From NCBI GenBank assembly GCA_020091685.1, contig CM034597.1, positions 36,387,301-36,451,300 of the forward strand: DNA of 64,000 nt. The letters run 5' to 3'. Position 1 is the stretch's first letter, and every line of letters begins with the position of its first letter. This document shows, piece by piece, positions 49,901 to 60,727 of the stretch. This DNA comes from Lutjanus erythropterus. Lineage: Eukaryota > Chordata > Actinopteri > Lutjaniformes > Lutjanidae. The notes under the pieces are model-generated. The model worked only from the letters and a program-made list of their open reading frames with translations, did not search any database and was not told the origin of the DNA. The position numbers and the translations under genes were made by a program.

Positions 49901-51459
49901 GCACCAGCAACCACAACTACAACTGCACCCACAACCACCACAACTGCAGCCCCAGCCGCCACAACTGCAGCCCCAACCACCACAAGTACAGCTGCAGCCA
50001 CCGCAACTGTAGCCACAACCACCACAACTGCAGCCCAAATTACCACACCAGTAGCAACAACCACAACTGCAGCCCCAACAACCACAACTGCAGCCCCAAC
50101 TACCACAAGTACAGCTGCAACGACCACAACTGCACCCCCAACCCCAATTTCCACACCTGCAGCTCCAACCACCACAACTGCAGCCCCAACCAGCACAACT
50201 GCAGCCACAACTACCACACCTGCAGCCACAACTACAACAAATGCAGCCCCAACCACCACAATTCCACCCGCAACCACCACAGCTGCAACCCTAACCACAA
50301 CCACAACTGCAGCCACAACCACCACAGCTGCAGCCCAAATTACCACACCCGTAGCAAGCACCACAACTGCAGCCCAAACTACCACAACAGTAGCAACAAC
50401 CAGAACTGTAGCCCAAACCACCACAACTGCCGCCCCAACTACCACAACAGTAGCAACAACCACAACTGTAGCCCAAACCACCACAACTACACCCCTAACC
50501 ACCACAACTTCAGCCCCAACCACCACAACTCCAACCCCAACCACCACAACTGCAGCCCCAACCACCACAACTCCAGTGCCAACCACCACAACTGAAGCCA
50601 CAACCACCACAACTGCAGCCCCAACCACCACAAGTACAGCTGCAGCCACCACAACTGTAGCCACAACCACCACAACTGCAGCCCAAACTACCACACCAGC
50701 AGCAACAACCACAACTGCAGCCCCAACAACCACAACTGCAGCCCCAACTACCACAAGTACAGCTGCAACCACCACAACTGTAGCCCCAACTACCATAACA
50801 GCAGCATCAACCACAACTGTAGGCCCAACCAAAACAACAAGATCAGACATCACTACTACAACTTCAGTAACACCACCAACACCAGCTGCAGGTATGTGAC
50901 TCAGCAGTAAACACAGAGAGAAATCAAAAAAGGATTAAACACAAGTATTGCATTGTCAGATTAATTCTATTTTAAACATATTCATACTTCACATATTCAC
51001 TCTTTTTTTAGTGATTCTGACCTAATATCACCTTTTACATTAGTAAGTGAAACTGCTGTCATTGTATGTTCAAGGACATGCAACATTTACCAGAAATTAT
51101 TTTAAAACTGCAGTCCCAAATGTCTTATTGCTATCATCCATTTTCACATAAAATGTTTTCTTTTTTATCCCTACAGGCTTGGTATTCCTGGCACATATTC
51201 AGATGAAAATAACTTCACATGGAGAGGTCAGCAATGGAACCATCAGTGAACAAATTAAACAGGTATGTAAAACAATTCACTTAGCATTATTAATGATAAT
51301 GCATGCACACAATTTAAACACTAACGTGAGGATTATAGGTAATCTGATATTTGTTCTCTGTGTTTTCTCCCCATTTAGGTTTTTAGAGAGCAGCTCCTGA
51401 ATGACACAGCCTTCACAGTCACAGTGACAAACATTCAAAGAGTTAGAGTTGCCCCATAG
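43846..51459 (+). CDS. Secreted mucin-like protein, copy 1 (four exons)
   Basis: Exons 43846-43909, 45990-50891, 51177-51262 and 51379-51459 splice with GT/AG borders in phases 1, 1, 0 into 5,133 nt, 1,710 residues. The protein has a signal peptide (MERRILCWIFLLGYLHASSG), a 1,634-residue Thr/Pro/Ala domain built of TTTTAAPT-like 7-residue units (21 nt each), and a 55-residue C-terminal domain with a strand (VFLAHIQMKIT), helix (TISEQIKQVFREQLLN) and strand (FTVTVTNIQRVRV). The mature chain has no Cys and no membrane helix, so it should be a secreted, O-glycosylated mucin that cannot polymerise through disulfides. NGT and NDT sequons flank the helix. I do not recognise a named gene; the C-terminal domain resembles half a SEA domain only in predicted topology. 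Confidence 0.85.
44693..45725. mobile_element. hAT-type non-autonomous DNA transposon
   Basis: Ends are exact inverted repeats CAGGGGTCTGCAACC and GGTTGCAGACCCCTG. The flanks TTCTCTGT and TTCTATGT form an 8-bp target duplication with one mismatch, as expected for hAT. No transposase frame remains. It lies in intron 1 of mucin copy 1; copy 2 lacks it at the matching place. Confidence 0.85.
45112..45318 (+). mobile_element. tRNA-derived SINE nested in the hAT element
   Basis: Head resembles a tRNA: A box TAACTCAGTTGGTAGAGCG and B box GGGCTCGACTCCC, followed by the teleost SINE body (TGTCATTCCCCCACTCTCT) and an A/AAT-rich tail. It interrupts the hAT element, so it is younger than it. Confidence 0.8.
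45990..50891 (+). CDS. Mucin-like copy 1, exon 2 (giant Thr/Pro/Ala repeat exon)
   Basis: A single 4,902-nt open exon. Units are ACC ACC ACA ACT GCA GCC CCA with variants AQTTTPVATTT, TSTAATTTT and TPAPTTTT, mixed into higher-order blocks. The open frame, unbroken over about 1,634 codons, argues for selection. The acceptor (GGTAAAAG) has a weak pyrimidine tract; the donor is GCAG/GTATGT. The plus strand is nearly free of G except in GCA/GCC codons. Confidence 0.88.
51177..51262 (+). CDS. Mucin-like copy 1, exon 3 (C-terminal domain, first half)
   Basis: An 86-nt exon encoding LVFLAHIQMKITSHGEVSNG and TISEQIKQ, a predicted strand followed by an amphipathic helix. Acceptor ATCCCTACAG, donor CAG/GTATGT. 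The copy 2 exon at 60373 has the same length and phase. Confidence 0.86.
51379..51459 (+). CDS. Mucin-like copy 1, exon 4 (C-terminal domain, second half and stop)
   Basis: Encodes VFREQLLNDTAFTVTVTNIQ and RVRVAP-stop. Acceptor CCCATTTAG. The stop is at 51457-51459. The nearest obvious AATAAA downstream is at 52154-52159, after a TA microsatellite. Confidence 0.86.
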   Translation, partial: VFREQLLNDTAFTVTVTNIQRVRVAP

Positions 51460-52099
51460 TAACTTTTTGTGGACAGAAAAAGTGAAAAGTGAATGTACAA
51501 AAGGCAGCAATTCAAGGTTGTGCTGGAAATATTGTTTTAACAGGATGTGAAGGGACAGTTCAACCACATGAGCACAACACATTGTATCACTGTCTACCAC
51601 TGTTCTGCTGTGATCTACAACCGAACCACCAGAAGTGCATGGATCACTAGGTCGACCAGTTGCAAGATAATTTGTTTTTAATTAAACTGAGAGGTTTTGA
51701 TATACAATTTTGTCAAATTACATGCACAATATATGTGTTCTGCCACTAGGGGTCTGTCTGACATTAAAACAATAACGAAAGGCAGAGTTTAATGACGTGG
51801 GATCATGGGAGTTGTTATTTTCACTGGTATTGTTTACCAGTTTATCTGCCGTGGCAGATGAAAATCTATCAGATATGACTCAGGCAGAAATCATGTTCAT
51901 GAATGAGGCTCATTCATTCATTCAGTCAACTTTTATTCAGTCTCATTGGAATCACCAGGAAAGTGTCCTCCTTTACAAATGATGTTGAGAGTGCTGTTTT
52001 AATCATGTTACGTCTGGTCAAATTCTTCAACTCACATTCTGACTTATCCTGTGTCTTGCCAGAACTTATAATATTTTGTGGCTACTACATTAAATTACA

Positions 52100-52104
<5 letters not shown>

Positions 52105-52141
<37 letters not shown>
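52105..52141. repeat. (TA)n microsatellite
   Basis: About eighteen TA units in the 3' flank of mucin copy 1. Confidence 0.95.
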
Positions 52142-52144
<3 letters not shown>

Positions 52145-53328
52145 TCTTTAAATAATAAATATTCAACAACAATTGGAATTATAGTGTTGCCATTCATATT
52201 TATTTAATGTTGAATAATTCTTAGGACATGATTTGTCTCAATTCTCAAGAATGGGTAATATTATAGCTTTAAATCTAAAAAAAAAAAACCCAAAAAACTC
52301 TTTGCCACTCATTACTACACTTTCCCAGGAATATGAATAGTGGATGTGCATTTGACTCAAGTACAAAACAATGGGAAGCTCAAACCAAGCAATCTGATCT
52401 GCCAAAGAGGTTTTTAAGAGGTGTTAATAATTCCCATGCTTTGTAACTAGAGGAACAGCTGCCATGCTGACAAGCCAGGTAACCAGGAAACTGGTAAACT
52501 GTTTCTTGCTCACTCCTCCCTAATGAAAAAAAACACTTGCAACAATAACCTTGGTGAATGTCACATACCAAGTGTGTGACAAGTATTATTTTGTCAAGTA
52601 TTGACAGAATGCACAATAATGTCTTCTGAATGTGAACATGTTTTGTCTCATACCAAGTATTGAATTATTAAGCTTGTAGAATGTGCCTTTCCAATTCACT
52701 GGAAAGTCAGAATCTGACAGCGCTGTGTGTTTGTTGAGTGGGTGGTGCTGTGCAATAAAAAGAGGGTATTTTAGAACAGAGTAGAAAGTACAAGACATTC
52801 TGTGTGCAGGTTAAGGCACACATTAATGATTAAACGTGTATGTTTGTGGTTAGTTTTGTATTTTTTGGGCTGCTTGCCCGCTCTTGTCTGTTTGATAAAC
52901 TTGGTATGAAATATATAAAGACACGGCATATTTAGACAGGATAAGCAACTATTTGTCATCCTGAACTTAGGCCAGTATTTTTATTCTCTTGCTGTTCGGC
53001 TATGCAGCAAAGTGTTCTTTGTTTTTCTTTACACATGCAGACGTATTATTTTTGTACTAATTTTTTATATATTGTTTCAGAGTAAATTAGACTTTTAAAA
53101 ATGATTATTTAGTGATTGTTTGTAGCTCCAATCATGATTTCTGCATTGCTATAGTCAAACCTTTATAGACTTTGTGGTTTGCTTAGATTTAACACTAGAT
53201 TTACAACACAAGAATAGCAGTCTTGTCAGTTTATGTTGTAGTATGTGCTTTTCAAAGACGAATTAAAAGAAATATATATTCAAAGAACACTTCCTTTTAA
53301 GATCTTTGATTTTAAGGCAAACATGATT

Positions 53329-53361
53329 ATATATATATATACACACACACACACACGTACA

Positions 53362-53428
<67 letters not shown>

Positions 53429-53445
53429 CTATATATATATATATT
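53329..53445. repeat. Compound (AT)n(AC)n(AT)n microsatellite
   Basis: Short AT runs flank about 85 bp of AC repeats with a few interruptions. Confidence 0.95.
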
Positions 53446-55769
53446 AAAGATTATATAAAGTGAAAATTCAGCTTAATTGTTCCTCATTATATGAAATTCT
53501 AAAAGTCAGCAGAGACCCAAAGCAAGATGTGAATAATTGTGATTGATTGCAAATATATATTCAAACCAGCTATTCTCTCGATGTCAAAAAGAGGCTATCT
53601 GAAAATTAAAACAATAAATAAAAGACAATCTTAACTTACAGAATTCATTAATTTGGGTTTCATATTTTGAGTTCATTTTCCTGAATCTGTGTCAAGTGAG
53701 TACAGAATGCTAACACAAATGATCATTTGTGATGTGCAGTAGCCAAAACTCCTAAACCTTGTTATATTAAAGTACTATTCTCGCATGTTCCTCTGAGAGA
53801 CACTATTGTTCCCATGACTTTATCTGAATTACACTTTAGGAAATATAAACTTGTCACCATGTGTGTCTGTCCTCTGCATCCCCCTCTGTTTGCAGCCCAG
53901 GGCCTTGTGACCTACTTAGTCGGTCAACAGGTCAGCAGCTCCTGCTCCAGACTGCAGGTGGAGGTGTAGGACAGAGACATTCCTTACGCATTACACACAG
54001 TAACCTGTTTGTCTTCAAGTTTGGAAAGTTAATCCTCCCTAAGTCCCACCCCTTTTTGCTCTGTGCTCCAATAACAGTTGAGGAAGCTTGGAACCCAGTG
54101 GAACCTTGTTTTTTCTCCAATCCTGTTCTCTGTGGGCTAGTTAATTGGCTAGGCAATGATTGGTGTCCATTAGCTAATTAGCCAGCATTTTGCTAATATT
54201 AACCATCAGATGTAACTAGCTATCTAATGGTTAGTTAGCTAGTTAGCTATTATTTTCCTCTGTATGGTATGCTAGTTGGCTAGTTAGCTAACGGCCGACG
54301 TAGATTGTATAGCAACATAGAACAATTATTGGGTCATTTGATCATTTGTTAATATAAAATAAGAATTTGAAATTTAACTAAATTCTGAATAAAAGTGGAA
54401 AAATTGCTACATTAGACTGTAGTAGCTCCTCTTATGCAAATTATATTATAAGCAAAATATCCTACCATAATTTAGTCCCATAGCCTCTACTAGCCAACTA
54501 CGCTTTCATGAGCACAAGAATTTCCAAATTTCACTGAACTGAAATACACACAGGAACAAGGAACATTTATATTGTGTTGATTTTAGGGGCCCCTGTGAAC
54601 AAAAGTGGGAGTGTTTCCGCTGCCATAACAACAAAATATGACGTCAAAAATAATATCATCAAAAGAAAATCTTTTCCTTCTATTGAACTGGTTAATGTAT
54701 TACTCACTGTAACTTTAGCTGAGGAAATGTAAACACAGGCTCCTCCAGTTTGCACGCCCTGAATCAAACTCATTCTAGTATGTTTTTAATATAGAATTTG
54801 TATAGTGTATATTTTTTGTCTTGAAGGGAGAGATCAATACAGTTTAGATTGCATAGCATGTGGATGGAATTAAATTAAATAACGTGATAACAGTAAAAAT
54901 AAATAAATAAATAAAGTAATAATGTAGTGTAGAATAATAGAGTTTAAACTGACCAAGAAGCAGAGCGAACAGATGGGAGAAACTGCATGACATAAATAAG
55001 AAACCTGTTTGACAACCCCGATGAGGGTTTCCAGTAATTGTTTGTCTTACGTGCAATGGTGTCGTTTGTGTTGACGGGGTGTGCTTACAACTCATCCATT
55101 CAATTTACAGGTGAGGGAGTTCTAAAAATACCGCATTAGTAATAAAGGGGATAATGTACAGTGAGCAGGTCATAATTATCAGTGTTTGACTCTAACACTT
55201 TATCTCAGACTCGCAGATGAACTGTGACTTCTGTACTCTTAAAACCTTGTTCTAGGAATGTTGCCAAATACGTAAAAGTCTACTGAATAAATTGTACAAA
55301 TTTAAGATTTCTATCTGCAGCACACCATTTATAAAGTATTTAAAATATGTGTGCTGTTTTACTGATGAAAGACAAAAAAGGAGGGCTGTTAATTTTGCCT
55401 AAACACAGTTATTTTGTCTCATTTATGAAGTAGGCTGAAAGGTCTTACTTCTTTCCTGATGAGGGGAAATACAAACAATGAGATGGCCTATTAGCACAGC
55501 TTTAATGCATTTATTTTTTATTTATATAGTATTTAACATGTGTGTATGTTTTCAATAACACATCAAGGCAAAGACTATGAATTTGGTTGTGATCGTTTGT
55601 TATTTTTAAAAAGTAGGTCCCCAGAAAAAACAAAGATGTGAATTGTCATCCACTGAGAAAAGAGTAATTTCACTGATGAAAAATATTCAAACAAAAACCA
55701 AACTTTGTTAAAACTATTCCGCCTTAAAGAGCTGGATTTAAAATCTAATGCTGCAAGCAATGATTTGTT
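53446..55769. other. Spacer between the two duplication units
   Basis: No exon seen. Contains TAGCTAGTTAGCTA-type simple sequence at 54,210-54,290. If the array continues, a homologue of this spacer should lie past the window end. Confidence 0.55.
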
Positions 55770-55952
55770 CACTGATTGTAGTTTGTAGAGTCATGCAGTA
55801 TATTTTGTATACATGTGTGTCTAGGACTAACCTGTTTGTTCAGGAAGCTGCTCTCACCAGTCCCTTATTACCTCCTCCATATCTGAGGGAGGAGTAAATC
55901 ACATGCAAATGCTTGTCTGTACCTGGAGTGGTGAGAAGTAACACCAGTGATC

Positions 55953-56016
55953 ATGGAGAGAAAAATCATCTGTTGGATATTCTTTCTTGGATATTTACAC
56001 ACATCCTCTGGACAAG
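55953..56016 (+). CDS. Mucin-like copy 2, exon 1 (signal peptide)
   Basis: A 64-nt exon encoding MERKIICWIFFLGYLHTSSG and Q, ending in phase 1 at CAAG/GTATCT. Upstream sequence, including CTGAGGGAGGAGTAAAT, is shared with copy 1. Confidence 0.85.
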
Positions 56017-59000
56017 GTATCTTATTACAAGTTTCTTTACATTTGTATATTTTATTGCTTTGATTGTTTGTATTTACTTTCTAATATGCTGTACTGTATC
56101 AGAGTAGACTAGAGAGAGGAGTAGAAATTAGTACTCAAGTATTCAAGTAATTACATAATTAAAATTGGGTCAAATAGAGCTCATTTATTTTCTTTGATTA
56201 ACTTCAATTATAACATTTACTGTCCTCTATCAAGGACAGTGGAGAACATAAACAAGCAGGCAGACAGCATCAGGTGTCACTGTTTCACCTTTAAAAAGTC
56301 AGAGAAAAAAATTAAGCAAAACTGAGTATTATTTGTACTTTGGAGCAGTATTGGTTAGAAGTAAAATTGCATGATACTAAAACCCAAATATATTAATAAT
56401 ACTAACTCTAAATTGAATGTCCATGTAAAACATCAAATCACATATAGAACCTCTGACAAAGTCTAAGCATCTCTGAGAAAGACAGTAACTTTATGTTCAG
56501 TGTTGTATTATGTAGATGAGAATAATTAAAGGTGGTGCTATACGGTTACCTAAATAAGTAAGATCTCCCCATTGAGAGCATTAAATGAAGAATTTGTGCC
56601 AACACAGACAATAGTTGTTCAGGTGTTCGGTGACAGTGGTACAAACAAATGTTGACAGACAATGGATCATATTATTTCCACTCTTTGATCAAAAGTCCTG
56701 ATATGAGATCAGCATGACAAATATGGAAATACTGAGGTATTTGATTTGACTATTTCCTCTAATTATTTACTATTTATTATACTGAAGTATCAAGCACAAC
56801 TGCAGCTCCAGCCACCACAACTGTAGCTTCAAACACCACAACATTGGCTCCAGCAACCACAACTGCAGCTCCAACCATCACACCTGCAGCCACCACAACT
56901 GCAGCCACCACACCTGCAGCTACGGCAATTGTAGCTTCAACCACCACAACTGCAGCTCCAGCCACCACAACTGCAGCTCCAGCCACCACAACTGCAGCTC
57001 CAACCACCACACCTGCAGCTCCAACCACCACAACTGCAGCTCCAACCACCACAATTGCAGCTCCAGCCACCACAATTGTGGTTTCAGCCGCCACAACTGC
57101 AGCTCCAACCACCACAATTGCAGCTACAACTACCACAACTGCAGTTCCAGCCACCACACCTGCAGCTCCAACTACCACAACTGGAGCTCCGACCACCACA
57201 ACTGCAGCTCCAACTACCATAACTGGAGCTCCAACCACCACAATGACAGCTCCACCCACCACAGTTGTGGTTTCAGCTGCCACAGCTGCAGCTCTAACAA
57301 CCACACCTGGAGTTCCAACCACCACAACTGCAGCTCCAACCACTACAACTGGAGCTCCGACCACCACAACTGCAGCTCCAACTACCACAACTGCAGCTCC
57401 AGCCACCACAATTGTGGTTTCAGCTGCCACAACTGCAGCTCTAACATCCACACCTGGAGCTCCAACCACCACAACTGCAGCTCCAACTACCACAACTGCA
57501 GTTCCAGCCACCACACCTGCAGCTCCAACTACTACAACTGGAGCTCCAACCACCACAACTGCAGCTCCAACTACCACAACTGCAGCTCCAACTACCACAA
57601 CTGCAGTTCCAGCCACCACACCTTCAGCTACCACAATTGCAGCTCCAGCCACCACAACTGCAGCTACCACAGGTGGAATTCCAACCACCACACCTGGAGC
57701 TCCGACCACCACAACTGCAGCTCCGACCACCACAACTGCAGCTCTAACTACCACAACTGCAGCTCCAACTACCACAACTGCAGCTCCAGCCACCACAATT
57801 GTAGTTTCAGCTGCCACAACTGCAGCTCTAACTACTACAACTGCAGCTCCAACTACCACAACTGCAGCTCCAACTACCACAACTGCAGCTCCAGCCACCA
57901 CAATTGTAGTTTCAGCTGCCACAACTGCAGCTCTAACAACCACACCTGGAGCTCCGACCACCACAACTGCAGCTTCAACCACCACAACTGCAGCTCCAAC
58001 CACCATACCTGCAGCTCACAACACCACAATTACGACTCCTGTCACCACAACTGCAGCCACGACGACCACAACTCAGGGTCCAACCACATCGGCTGCAGTC
58101 ACTTCAACTCTAGCTCCAACCCCCTTAACTCTAGCTCCAACCACATCAACTCAAACTACGACAACACGAGCTCAGACCACAATGGCTACACCACTCATCT
58201 CAACTACAGAAGCAACAACACCACCAGGTATTTGATTCTGTTTATTTTTCCTGTTCCTTTCACTCTCCTGGCTATAATTTGGTAATTTTCAGTAAGTTTC
58301 ACTTCAAGCTGAAAGCAGTAAGTGGAGGGTGAAGAACACCCTTACAAACAGAACTTCGTAGAATACATTTTACCCAAGTGTGGTTATATGCTGTTGTGTT
58401 GTCAGTCACAATCTGTAACTGAAAATAATGTCAATTGACATGATAAATAAGTTTATATGAACAGCATAGGCATAAGACATAATTTTAGGGGTTTCAAATT
58501 TATTATATAGTTTGATTCAGTGCTTTAAAATAGTGTAAAAGTGTTTCAAATAGCCCAAGACTAAAGCACAAAATTCTGGTTATAGATAAACAGATGTCTA
58601 ACTAGCTAGGACTTGTTATTAAACAGGTAATTGAGGCCACCAAGGAAAAAGGTTGCTTTAGACTTTAGACTTCTAACTGACTGAAAACAACATTTATTCT
58701 GAATTTATGCAAACATTTATTTACAATGAAGAGACGCAAAGTCTAGTAATAAATAAAATAAACCAGAAGAAATGATCAGTGTGCAGTGTGTAGCTTTGGA
58801 GACTACTTAAAAGCTATTCTAATTTGTCTTCTTAAGTGACTATGTCATTACCTTTTGCATTACTTGACCTTTAATTGAAGCTGCAATAATTGTATGTTGA
58901 AGGACATGTAGCATTTACCAGAGATTCCCTTAGCATTAGCATTTGCAAGTCCCAAATTTATTTTTTAGTCCATTATTTTCTCAATTAATCAATTAGTTGT

Positions 59001-59894
59001 TGTCTATGAAATGTCTCCACATGGTGAAAAAGGTTGATCAAAGCCCAAGATTATGTCACATGTCTTGTTTTGTCCACAGCTCAAAAGTATTCAGGTTACA
59101 GTCAGAGAAGAAACCAGGAAATATTCAAGAATTTGTCACAATCTTTTCACTTGAAAAATACATTACATACATCAAACATTATTTAACTTTTTTTTTAAAG
59201 TCATTCCTGTAATGATTATTTTCATTACTGATTAATCTGCCAACCATTTCCTCCATTAATCAATTAGTTGTTTGGTCCATAAAATGTCAGAAAATGGTGA
59301 AAATGGTCTATCTGTGTTTCCAAGATGATGTCCTCAAATGTCTTGTTTTGTCCACAACTCAAAATTATTCAGTTTACTGCCAAAGAGGAGTAAAGAAACC
59401 AGAAAACATTCACATTTAGGGAGCTGAAATAATAGAAATTTGAACAAAACAGTTAATTGATTATCAAAATAAATGCTGATTCATTTAATAGGTGATTAAT
59501 AATTGATTCATTGTTGCAGCTTTAAGTGTTTCATGTTCATTTTTAGGTTTATTAGTTTGATTGATTGATTCAAAGACAAAAAAAAAGGCAAAATCTCCCC
59601 CCAGTGAAGCATTTTTTCACTTGAGGCTATGATAATGAGTTGGCAACTGAGTGCACGCTGTGCTTGATAGTATACCTGTTTTTATTTTAAAATTGTAATC
59701 CTACTAACAATCCCCATTTTGACTCAATGTAACTGTAATCAGATTACATGTTCGGTTTTTTTATCTGTAACTGTAATGGAATAAAGTCACCTTTTTTGTA
59801 TCCAGATTACGTAATCCCATTACATTTAATCCATTACTCCCCAAGCCTGGTGGTTGCTAGCTGAGCTCACACTAGCAGGCTGCTGTCTCTGGTG

Positions 59895-59962
<68 letters not shown>

Positions 59963-60689
59963 TGCAGGGGAGTGTCAGTACAGACTCGTAGTCCTGTTTA
60001 TCATGGGCTCAACAATGGAAGGAAAGGATTTAGTGGCCATGAGAAGCCACAAAATGTAAAATTACAAAGGAGAGAGTTAGCAAAAACAGAGTAAAATCCT
60101 ATGAATGATGAGTATCGATCAGCATATATATAGAAAATGAGTACTATTTCACAGTGGGTGCAGAGGGAGGTGGGCTGCCCATCTCTGATTAGAGGGCATT
60201 AACTTGTCTTTTTAAATAGAAATCTCATGATGTAGAGCAGTCGCAAACTCTATCTCAGCACTGGCCGTCCAAGTTTCAAGGTGATTTCAAACAGTTGGTG
60301 GCATTTTGAACCATTTCAACCCATGAAAAACTGATTTTTTAAAAATAAACATGTAATGTTTTTCCCTTGCAGTAGTGGTATCACTGGCACATATGCAGAT
60401 GAAGATAACTTCATATGGTGACGCCAGCAATGAAACCATCACTGCAGCCATTGAACAGGTATGTAAAAGAGCATGTGTAAACTTACTGTTTTGAAGGTTC
60501 TTCTGCGAAAATGAGCAATGATTTTGCATATACACAATATGAAAAATGGATTGAAGGGAATGAGACAGATCATCTGATGTTTATTCTCTGTGTTTTCTCT
60601 TTGTTTAGTTTTTTAGACAGCAGCTCCTGAATGGAACGGCCCACACCATCACAGTGACAAGCATTAAAAGGCTTGGAGTGGCCCCATAG
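55953..60689 (+). CDS. Secreted mucin-like protein, copy 2 (four exons)
   Basis: Paralogue of the gene at 43846. Exons 55953-56016, 56788-58227, 60373-60458 and 60609-60689 splice in the same phases (1, 1, 0) to 1,671 nt, 556 residues. Signal peptide MERKIICWIFFLGYLHTSSG; 480-residue Thr/Ala/Pro domain; C-terminal domain SLAHMQMKITSYGDASNETI...FFRQQLLNGTAHTITVTS...VAP-stop, 34 of 55 residues identical to copy 1 and keeping both N-glycosylation sequons at the same places. Mature chain again lacks Cys. The mucin exon is 3.4 times shorter than in copy 1 and carries regular hydrophobic interruptions (ATTIVVSAATTAA). The open frame and conserved splice sites suggest a working gene. Confidence 0.85.
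56788..58227 (+). CDS. Mucin-like copy 2, exon 2 (Thr/Pro/Ala repeat exon)
   Basis: A 1,440-nt open exon. Basic unit is ACA ACT GCA GCT CCA ACC ACC, with GCAGCTCC replacing the GCAGCCCC of copy 1. At least five interruptions carry IVVSAAT (starting near 57070, 57250, 57405, 57793 and 57900), forming a higher-order repeat. Acceptor ACTGAAG, donor CCAG/GTATTT. The end diverges into TSTQTTTTRAQTTMATPLIS. Confidence 0.87.
58980..59525. repeat. Two tandem copies of a teleost repeat in mucin copy 2 intron 2
   Basis: ATTAATCAATTAGTTGTT and ATGTCTTGTTTTGTCCACA occur twice (near 58,985/59,065 and 59,252/59,338), the second copy ending TGATTCATTGTTGCAGCTTTA. This family is extremely common in percomorph genomes and helps explain the longer intron. 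Confidence 0.6.
59655..59860. repeat. Teleost repeat (TGTAATCAGATTACA family)
   Basis: ATGTAACTGTAATCAGATTA, GGAATAAAGTCACC and CCATTACTCCCCAAGCCTGG are parts of a common non-autonomous fish element. Confidence 0.55.
59894..59960. repeat. (GT)n microsatellite
   Basis: About thirty GT units with one TTTG interruption, in intron 2 of mucin copy 2. Confidence 0.95.
60373..60458 (+). CDS. Mucin-like copy 2, exon 3
   Basis: Eighty-six nt encoding VVVSLAHMQMKITSYGDASN and ETITAAIEQ. Acceptor TCCCTTGCAG, donor CAG/GTATGT. The intron before it is 2,145 nt, against 285 nt in copy 1, because of repeat insertions. Confidence 0.86.
60609..60689 (+). CDS. Mucin-like copy 2, exon 4
   Basis: Encodes FFRQQLLNGTAHTITVTSIK and RLGVAP-stop. 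Acceptor TTGTTTAG. An AATAAA starts 47 nt after the stop, inside or at the edge of a Tc1-like insertion. Confidence 0.86.
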   Translation, partial: FFRQQLLNGTAHTITVTSIKRLGVAP

Positions 60690-60727
60690 AAGCTTCATGT
60701 GGACAGAAATAGTCAAAAGTGAATGCA

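Larger units (their letters stand above)
43640..53130 (+). repeat. Tandem segmental duplication, unit 1
   Basis: Homology to unit 2 starts near GTTTGTAGTGTCCTCTA (43,660; 55,785 in unit 2), covers the promoter, all exons, introns and 3' flank, and reaches at least TGTACTAATTTTTTATATAT near 53,050. Shared 3' landmarks include TGCATTTGACTCA (52,350 / 62,370), GCCATGCTGACAAGC (52,460 / 62,490) and CACATTAATG (52,820 / 63,695). Confidence 0.8.

Noticed and set aside
46096-50853. Long minus-strand open frames (up to 582 codons) rich in Val/Gly/Ala
   Set aside because: They are antisense shadows of the mucin repeat: the coding strand lacks the words that would make stops on the other strand. No start context, signal or splice structure supports them.
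46000-50890. Regular short repeats that might suggest a CRISPR-like or satellite array
   Set aside because: Units are contiguous with no spacers, keep one reading frame and are bordered by splice sites; this is a mucin coding exon.
51797-51982. Short frame with a signal-peptide look (SWELLFSLVLFTSLSAVADE)
   Set aside because: It has no ATG start, and the surrounding TTCTGCCACTAGGGGTC...GGGATCATGGGAGTTGTTAT sequence looks like a dispersed fish repeat rather than a gene.
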